DNA of 14,594 bases from Candidatus Brocadiaceae bacterium (GTDB lineage: Bacteria > Planctomycetota > Brocadiia > Brocadiales > Brocadiaceae). The first letter of the stretch is position 1. Each line of letters begins with the position of its first letter. Positions 7,398 to 12,550 of this stretch are shown here, in pieces. Both the position numbers and the translations under genes were made by a program. The stretch is from contig JANLHY010000384.1 in NCBI GenBank assembly GCA_024653795.1, positions 1-14,594 on the forward strand, in the 5' to 3' direction. The notes beneath the pieces were generated by a model that saw nothing but the letters and a program-made list of their open reading frames with translations, was not told the DNA's origin and made no database searches.

Positions 7398-8060
7398 TCA
7401 TTCCTCCATGACCTTCAAAAGATAATTACTCGCCTTACTGCTTACCTTTGGCAGGCAGAGGTCAACCAGCGAACAACGCTCGCATTTTTTAGAATATTCG
7501 GCTTTCGGTGTAATGCCGGATGCAATAAGCTCATGCAGCTTCTTTGCTGCTTCCTCTGTCGCAGTTCGCAATGCGCTGTCGAATTTCACATCAAGCCTGT
7601 GCCGCGTCTGCCCATAAAAGAGGGCACCTTCTGGTATCTCAACATTCATCATCTCTTCAAGACACAATGCCTGAGCGCAAAGCTGAACCTTGTCGCAATT
7701 GCCACCTTTGGGTTTTCCCCGCTTATACTCCACGGGAAAGGGAATCCACTTATCGCTATTCCCGTTTAAATACATAACGGGACAAGGTTTGTGAAACTCC
7801 ACCACATCAGCCTTGCCAATTAATCCAAGCCTTAAAGACCGCATCGGCACGCCATACTCAATGCGGATATTCCCTCTCGATTCACGATTTGCCGTGTCGA
7901 CCTTGTCGTGCATAATCCTGCCCTCTGCCGTAAACAAGTTTTCGCTCCAGACCTGCTCAATGTGAATCAAAGCACACTGCCGTTCGCAGAATACAAGATG
8001 CTGCAATGCTGAAAGTTGAATAAGTTCATCCTCAGTGTAAAAATATGTCCTATTAGTCAT
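7398..8060 (-). CDS. cas4: Cas4, CRISPR-associated exonuclease (type I-C)
   Basis: Cas4 is an iron-sulfur RecB-like nuclease that trims prespacers and helps Cas1-Cas2 choose PAM-adjacent DNA. The chosen ATG at 8060 gives 220 residues. It has a TAGG ribosome binding site 7 nt upstream and lies 7 nt past the four-helix-bundle gene's stop. An open frame reaches back to 8102, but that extension overlaps the upstream gene and is not typical. The cluster ligands are C25 in FCERQCA and three cysteines in KKCERCSLVDLC near the C terminus. The nuclease motifs are GKADVVEFH and PVEYKRGKPK, followed by the Q-containing QLCAQALCLEE. Oddly, the first residues (MTNRTYFY) are encoded by a copy of a palindromic repeat also found inside the upstream gene. 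Confidence 0.95.
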   Translation of the reverse strand: MTNRTYFYTEDELIQLSALQHLVFCERQCALIHIEQVWSENLFTAEGRIMHDKVDTANRESRGNIRIEYGVPMRSLRLGLIGKADVVEFHKPCPVMYLNGNSDKWIPFPVEYKRGKPKGGNCDKVQLCAQALCLEEMMNVEIPEGALFYGQTRHRLDVKFDSALRTATEEAAKKLHELIASGITPKAEYSKKCERCSLVDLCLPKVSSKASNYLLKVMEE

Positions 8061-8071
8061 ATAAGACCTAT
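8043..8071. repeat. 29-bp palindromic repeat, copy B, spanning the four-helix-bundle stop and cas4 start
   Basis: This stretch matches copy A (8242-8270) at 25 of 29 positions and keeps TATAAGACCTAT exactly (8060-8071). On the minus strand it supplies the TAG stop of the four-helix-bundle gene (8068-8070), the TAGG ribosome binding site, the cas4 ATG (8058-8060) and the first cas4 codons. Confidence 0.8.
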
Positions 8072-8640
8072 TCCCTTCTTTTACGCGCCTGTGAGCGCGC
8101 ATTATAGAGTCTTTCCGTGAACCCGCCCTCTTTCAGGAACTCCTTTCCCAAAGCCCGCAGTTGTTGGTCAAGCAGGTAGTTTGCCTGATGAATCAGGCAG
8201 ATCATAGTGTTTGCAGCAACTTCTGGAGGCGAAGCCTCCAGATAGGTCTTATAAGTCGTATAAGACCTATTCTTTTCATAAGCAAGCGCTCTTATTTTTT
8301 GAGCTTGCTCATGATCTTTTCCCCAAAGTAGCAACCCTTTCTGCCTCAAAAAATCCTGAAAATCAAGGAGCAGTTCTTCAAGGCTTGCCCGCGCCACGCC
8401 GACGAGCTTCAACTCAGTTTTCTTAGAAGTGCCTGATGCCATACTCCCCTCTGCGATATTTTGCTTGCCGCTGCGCGCCGCCTGCACCATCTGGTCATGG
8501 GTGCGGGAACGGCGGTCAATAAAACGGTCGCAAAATACTATCGTGGCGTCATAGACAATCTCTGACATTTGGTAAGACAGTAGCTCCCGATATCCTCCAT
8601 GCGGCGGGATGATCTGAGAAAAGTCTTTTGGGTCAGTCAT
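8068..8640 (-). CDS. Four-helix-bundle protein with suffix domain, inserted between cas7 and cas4
   Basis: The 190-residue protein matches the four-helix-bundle family known from 23S rRNA intervening sequences and from the Avd accessory proteins of diversity-generating retroelements. Its hallmark is QMVQAARSGKQNIAEGS (residues 50-66), within a helical bundle of about residues 17-120. A linker, NRSYTTYKTY (124-133), is followed by a second helical part (about 137-190) with ICLIHQANYLLDQQLRAL and GGFTERLYNAR, which matches the suffix domain seen in some members. No catalytic motif is visible. The family is thought to bind nucleic acid as a multimer; any role in CRISPR is unknown. The gene sits 40 nt after cas7 and 7 nt before cas4, on the operon strand. 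The ATG at 8640 has only a weak site (AAGAGA). The linker DNA is a near-perfect palindrome and its stop lies in a second copy of it. Confidence 0.85.
   Translation of the reverse strand: MTDPKDFSQIIPPHGGYRELLSYQMSEIVYDATIVFCDRFIDRRSRTHDQMVQAARSGKQNIAEGSMASGTSKKTELKLVGVARASLEELLLDFQDFLRQKGLLLWGKDHEQAQKIRALAYEKNRSYTTYKTYLEASPPEVAANTMICLIHQANYLLDQQLRALGKEFLKEGGFTERLYNARSQARKRRE
8223..8241. repeat. Perfect 8-bp hairpin abutting palindrome copy A
   Basis: CTGGAGGC, a GAA loop, then GCCTCCAG form a perfect 8-bp stem. It ends exactly where the 29-bp palindrome (8242) begins, so the linker of the four-helix-bundle gene is encoded by two tandem inverted repeats. Confidence 0.75.
8242..8270. repeat. 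29-bp palindromic repeat, copy A, inside the four-helix-bundle gene
   Basis: The arms ATAGGTCTTATA (8242-8253) and TATAAGACCTAT (8259-8270) are perfect reverse complements around the 5-nt centre AGTCG. It is read in frame as RSYTTYKTY in the linker between the bundle and the suffix domain. A diverged copy lies 199 bp away at the cas4 start. Confidence 0.85.
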
Positions 8641-8680
8641 TTTGCGTTCTCTTCTTTAATCAAATTATCTTTGGCAAACA

Positions 8681-9688
8681 TTAGACATTCACAGCCGCAT
8701 AATCACCAAATTCATCTGTCGTTATGGTAGCAGGGAGGCCGGTCTTGTCGAGGGATATTTTGTAGCACCCCATATCTCTGGCCTTTTCCGGTCTCTCGAC
8801 TTTGACGCCGTTTTCCTCTTTGCCTATGAATTCTACCTTGAGCCGCTCCAGTGTCTTGTGAACAGCCTCGTCGCCATCTTTTACTGAACTATGCGTAAAG
8901 AACACTCCTTTCTGCATAATCATTGATCCAATAGGTCTGGCCGTGCTTTCGTCATTTAGGAACAGGGTTTTCGTTGCTTCTTTTAACAAATTCAAATCCT
9001 CAACAGAAAATCCCGTCCCCTTGTCACCTTCAGCAAGCCTGGCACTGACAGATCCTTTGGCAACATATACCGCAAAGGGAATTCGTTTCTTACGCCCCAT
9101 TTCTGTCTGCTTGTCCGGTTTCTTAGGATCGAATTTTGTTGGGCACACGCGTGTTATTTCGTCGTCTTCGACGACAATAGGGGCGACACTCTTGGCATAT
9201 TGAATGCTCACCGGTCCGCGAATCTGGCTGACTTTGGATTTAGTTTTTTTCTGTGTGTTTGTTGCCTGGCCTTCTTCGCCTTCGGATTCAGAATCGCTTG
9301 TCAAGACACCGCCAAAAGCTCTTATATCAAAGAACTGTTTGCACAGGCGACGTCTCTCATAGTTCGCTTTATCCTTATCCGTCTTTAGTTCCTTGTATTC
9401 TTTTTCCTTTCTTATTGTATCAAGCGCATCTCCGAGGGTTTCTCGCAGATATGTCCCTGAACGAACCCATATGTCATGACCGTCATTAAGTTCTTTCATC
9501 ATTTCAACGCGGTTTCTAATCTTCCGTTTTAGACACACATCAGTTATGAAGCCGTGCCCTGTATATGCATCCATTCTTGGCCGATTGTCATAACCAGGGT
9601 CACCATTAGGGTTGGCGTTATCAACGCTGAAGACGAGGACAAAGTCAACACGGCTCTTAATTAGATTTTTTGAAGTATCTGTGTTCAT
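8681..9688 (-). CDS. cas7: Cas7 (Csd2), type I-C Cascade backbone
   Basis: Cas7 coats the crRNA spacer in several copies and forms the backbone of the I-C interference complex. The 335-residue product begins with an RRM-like strand, VDFVLVFSVDNANPNGDP, with the conserved NPNGDP at 26-31, followed by GFITDVCLKRKIRN. DIRAFGGVL and RGPVSIQYAKSVAPI are also typical. Between these last two blocks lies a charged, serine-rich stretch (about 130-155) that makes the protein longer than the usual 280-300 residues; it is probably an exposed loop. The ATG at 9688 has AAGGAG 7 nt upstream and lies 19 nt after the cas8c stop. The next gene downstream is the four-helix-bundle gene instead of cas4. Confidence 0.95.
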   Translation of the reverse strand: MNTDTSKNLIKSRVDFVLVFSVDNANPNGDPGYDNRPRMDAYTGHGFITDVCLKRKIRNRVEMMKELNDGHDIWVRSGTYLRETLGDALDTIRKEKEYKELKTDKDKANYERRRLCKQFFDIRAFGGVLTSDSESEGEEGQATNTQKKTKSKVSQIRGPVSIQYAKSVAPIVVEDDEITRVCPTKFDPKKPDKQTEMGRKKRIPFAVYVAKGSVSARLAEGDKGTGFSVEDLNLLKEATKTLFLNDESTARPIGSMIMQKGVFFTHSSVKDGDEAVHKTLERLKVEFIGKEENGVKVERPEKARDMGCYKISLDKTGLPATITTDEFGDYAAVNV

Positions 9689-9707
9689 AGTTATGCTCCT
9701 TTTTTAT

Positions 9708-10106
9708 TTATTTTTTTATTTGTGGTTCAATATTACTATCATTATCGCCGGCTTTCTTGGCTGCTGCCTTTAGTTCGCCACGCTGGTGCCAGTAACCCAA
9801 CATGAAAGCAAACTGATCCACGCCATTTTCCGGCAGTACTTCCCCTTGCCCGCTATCGCCATCATTCAATTTGACCTTGTTGAATATCTCTGTAAACCAC
9901 TCGCTGTCTGCTTTGTGCATATCGTAACAGAGACAGTTTTTATAAAGCTGCACCAGCGTTTGTCTGGGCATATCGATAGCAGCAGAAAACAATTTGTCAG
10001 ACAGGGTTGGCCCCCAGTTTCTCCCCCGCTTCTGGACATTCTCGCACAAAGCAAATAAGCGCCCTACAAGATAGCCGACATCACTTATACTTATATCAAG
10101 TCCCAT
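9708..10106 (-). CDS. cas11c: Cas11c small subunit, internal translation product of cas8c
   Basis: Type I-C systems are known to make a small subunit from an internal start within cas8c. Here an in-frame ATG (codon 572 of cas8c, 10104-10106) follows a near-perfect AAAGGAGG (10115-10122) with 8 nt between. The 11-mer GAAAGGAGGGT at this internal site is identical to the one before the cas8c start. The predicted 132-residue protein starts MGLDISISDVGYLVGRLFALCENVQ, which is the region where Cas11c begins in other I-C systems, and it is mainly helical. Several copies are expected to line the belly of Cascade and bind the nontarget strand and crRNA-DNA hybrid. The start is seen in sequence; expression is inferred. 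Confidence 0.85.
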   Translation of the reverse strand: MGLDISISDVGYLVGRLFALCENVQKRGRNWGPTLSDKLFSAAIDMPRQTLVQLYKNCLCYDMHKADSEWFTEIFNKVKLNDGDSGQGEVLPENGVDQFAFMLGYWHQRGELKAAAKKAGDNDSNIEPQIKK

Positions 10107-11819
10107 TCCATAACCCTCCTTTCCTGTAATTGCTTTTAGATAGTGCCTGGCACATCCTGCGGCAATAGCAAGCAGGGCCAAGTATTCTGAACGTTTTTTT
10201 CCCGTCCGTTCTAAATGTTTGTCCTTAATAGCTTTCTGTATTACCAATCGGCATAGATCAGCAGGCAGCGGGCGACCGGACACAATGACATCTACGACCT
10301 CACGGTCCCATACCAGTCGTTGCTTCTTCTCAGACTTGATACCGGCAGCAGAGAGAATATCCATCAATGTAGGACAGAACTCACGAGCTTCATCTTTTTT
10401 GTCGAGGTACTGCGGAGGGATCAATATCTTGGTGCGACTGACAAAAAGGCTGGCATTGTCATCGAGAATGCCCATGGTGCCTACATAATCGCCAAGGATT
10501 GCATGCCGTCCCTTTCTCCGTAAGAGGAGCGAAAGCAAGTAAAACCGTTTGTCACGGTAACCAGCTTCTTGACCGTTCCTAAACCGCTGTAAAGCTTTGA
10601 GCAAATCGCTGCTATCCGCAAGGACCTGGCCCTTGCCTCCTTTGGCCTTTCCTCTTGTGAAAACGCTCTTTTCATTCTGCGGTTTAACAAACTCATAAGC
10701 ACCGTGGTCCAACTGTTGGCCATCCGATTGCCCCTGGTCAATCCAGATACAAATAACTGAATCTCCGCCGAACCTGACTGACGAGTTTTCGATTAGCCAG
10801 TCAAGCGCCTTTGAGTATTTCTCTGCCTCTTCAAACCCAACCTGGGCAGGAAGAGCGCTACCATCGGTTTCCTCTTTTGCATTACCATTGTTAGCTCCTT
10901 GACGACTTTTCTGGCGCTTCTTTTCTTTGCCACCATCTGCGTCTTCTTTTTTCTTGCCCGGTTTCCCTCTGTACTCATGGCTCAAATGACCACAATACGT
11001 TGCCGCATTATTGAAAGAGATAAGACTGGCACCCCCAACCCTAGGATGGAGTATTCGGGCTAATTTCCGCTGACCATCTACCAAGCTGGTGATCCACCAT
11101 TCATTCTTGCTCTCCTGAAAGGCTTTCCATTCCTTTTTCACATTCTCCAGCGCATTCACTGGCTTGCCGGATTCACCGGTACTTTCGATCACCCACCGGA
11201 TATTCGCCTTTGAGGCGGTTACCTGCCACTTATGCTGGTCTTTCTCAAACAGCTTTCCCCCCTTCCCATCAATAATCTTGTCTTTCAGTTCCTTCTCAAT
11301 GGCTATCCATAGTTCATTACGTTTAGCGTCAGAGGAAAGGCAATCATAAATTGCCTTAACCTCTCCGAGCGCATCGGGCTTATAATCATAAAAAGCTTTT
11401 ATTTGACTCAAATAGGCTTGTCGTCTGGCTTCATCAGGGGGAATTTTATCCTTGCTCTGTTTTCCTTTAGCCAGCTTTCTGGGCACCGTTTGCGATTTCT
11501 GCTTCTGTTTTTCAGTTGCGAACTTGCCGAAAATCCACATAGCATTATCCACCAGACCATGTGGAGAATCGTTCCCGCTTGACCGGCAGGTTGAGTTCTC
11601 TGTGACGGGGCAATTCACATCGGTATCGCCTTCTTCCTTCATAGAATGTTTCTTATCCTCCGGCGTTTCTTTCGGTTTGCCCAGCCATTTTACGCGGAAA
11701 GAGTCATCAGATTTCAAAATGATTTCTACCCAGACCTCCATTTGTTTGAAATATGGGTCTGGCACTGCAGCGTTACACCTTTTGAGTGTATCGTATTGCC
11801 TAACAAGCTCAGCAATCAC
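9708..11819 (-). CDS. cas8c: Cas8c (Csd1), type I-C large subunit
   Basis: Cas8c recognises the PAM, helps open the target duplex and recruits Cas3. The 703-residue product exceeds the usual 570-630. Family features are the start IAELVRQYDTL, the region RSSGNDSPHGLVDNAMWIFG (79-98), the block HPRVGGASLISFNNAAT (258-274) and ALDWLIENSSVRFGGDSVICIW (338-359). Extra length comes from lysine-rich stretches at about 101-125 and from a Lys/Asp/Gly/Asn-rich insert at about 284-325; both look disordered. The start is GTG at 11819, overlapping the cas5 TGA as GTGA, with AAAGGAGGG 7 nt upstream. The last 132 codons also form a separate small gene, cas11c. Confidence 0.93.
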   Translation of the reverse strand: MIAELVRQYDTLKRCNAAVPDPYFKQMEVWVEIILKSDDSFRVKWLGKPKETPEDKKHSMKEEGDTDVNCPVTENSTCRSSGNDSPHGLVDNAMWIFGKFATEKQKQKSQTVPRKLAKGKQSKDKIPPDEARRQAYLSQIKAFYDYKPDALGEVKAIYDCLSSDAKRNELWIAIEKELKDKIIDGKGGKLFEKDQHKWQVTASKANIRWVIESTGESGKPVNALENVKKEWKAFQESKNEWWITSLVDGQRKLARILHPRVGGASLISFNNAATYCGHLSHEYRGKPGKKKEDADGGKEKKRQKSRQGANNGNAKEETDGSALPAQVGFEEAEKYSKALDWLIENSSVRFGGDSVICIWIDQGQSDGQQLDHGAYEFVKPQNEKSVFTRGKAKGGKGQVLADSSDLLKALQRFRNGQEAGYRDKRFYLLSLLLRRKGRHAILGDYVGTMGILDDNASLFVSRTKILIPPQYLDKKDEAREFCPTLMDILSAAGIKSEKKQRLVWDREVVDVIVSGRPLPADLCRLVIQKAIKDKHLERTGKKRSEYLALLAIAAGCARHYLKAITGKEGYGMGLDISISDVGYLVGRLFALCENVQKRGRNWGPTLSDKLFSAAIDMPRQTLVQLYKNCLCYDMHKADSEWFTEIFNKVKLNDGDSGQGEVLPENGVDQFAFMLGYWHQRGELKAAAKKAGDNDSNIEPQIKK
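10115..10122 (-). promoter_or_regulatory. Internal ribosome binding site for cas11c
   Basis: On the minus strand AAAGGAGG lies 8 nt before the in-frame ATG at 10106. In cas8c it encodes lysine, glutamate and glycine codons, so coding and ribosome-binding roles overlap. Confidence 0.85.
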
Positions 11820-12550
11820 TGCGCTACCCTCCTTTCAAATGTTTGGCGTATGAGCTTAGCATTATCATCCGGATGCGGGTATTCAAGAACACCGTTTTGC
11901 ACCATTGCATTAAAAAACATCGGTGTATCTGTTCCGTCCTTGGCGGATCCCCACTCCCATCCGTGAAACATTAAACCGATAGACATAGTCAGGCCCGTTT
12001 GTCCAATCCGCTTCCAAGCCTCTTGTTGCTCTTCCACAACAGCATTGAACTTGTCTTGTGATTTAAACTCATCAAACTTTGAGTCAATCGGTTCTACAAT
12101 CGCAGTACATTCCCTTAATCCCAAGAAGACATCACGACGACCTCCTGCTTCTAATGATCGACGAAAAATATCAAGGTGTTTGCCAAGGTTCTCATCTTCA
12201 GGCTCCTTGCCCGACCATTCAAAGTGCGCCTCAACTACATAATGAACGTTATAAAGATATGTCTGCATTTTCTGAACTCGCCGATCCGGAGCAATAAATG
12301 GACGCTGTGTGATGATTGCATCTTTTACCTCATTTACCTGTATATTCTGATATTGAATTGGATTCAAGATAAGCGCCCTAGTCGGTACCCAGTAAAAAGC
12401 GGGTTTTGCATAGATTGACCGCAAGACTCCTGCAAGAGCGCCGAAAGTTGGCACTGGATATGTAAAACGCTCAACGCGAAGGTCAGGCCTTGTAAACAAA
12501 GCCCGTTCGGCGCGAACAGTACAAACTAATGGTGGTGATCCTGTTTTCAT
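11816..12550 (-). CDS. cas5: Cas5c (Cas5d), crRNA-processing Cascade subunit
   Basis: In type I-C there is no Cas6; Cas5c cuts the pre-crRNA at the base of the repeat hairpin and stays on the 5' handle in Cascade. The 244-residue protein has the normal length. VERFTYPVPTFGALAGVLRSIYAKPAFYWVP (about 26-56) is the typical Cas5 glycine-containing block, followed by LNPIQYQNIQVNEV and, near 91-109, RVQKMQTYLYNVHYVVEAH, a position conserved in the subtype. I cannot assign the catalytic triad with certainty. The ATG at 12550 overlaps the cas3 stop as ATGA, with GGAGG 10 nt upstream; its own TGA overlaps the cas8c GTG. No cas6 is visible in the window, which agrees with this role. Confidence 0.94.
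   Translation of the reverse strand: MKTGSPPLVCTVRAERALFTRPDLRVERFTYPVPTFGALAGVLRSIYAKPAFYWVPTRALILNPIQYQNIQVNEVKDAIITQRPFIAPDRRVQKMQTYLYNVHYVVEAHFEWSGKEPEDENLGKHLDIFRRSLEAGGRRDVFLGLRECTAIVEPIDSKFDEFKSQDKFNAVVEEQQEAWKRIGQTGLTMSIGLMFHGWEWGSAKDGTDTPMFFNAMVQNGVLEYPHPDDNAKLIRQTFERRVAQ

Noticed and set aside
8061..8102. Upstream extension of cas4 to 8102
   Set aside because: It overlaps the four-helix-bundle gene, is not typical of Cas4, and the ATG at 8060 has a good ribosome binding site.
9786..12297. Many plus- and minus-frame open frames over cas8c and cas5
   Set aside because: They are shadows of the long cas genes and show no family features or start signals.
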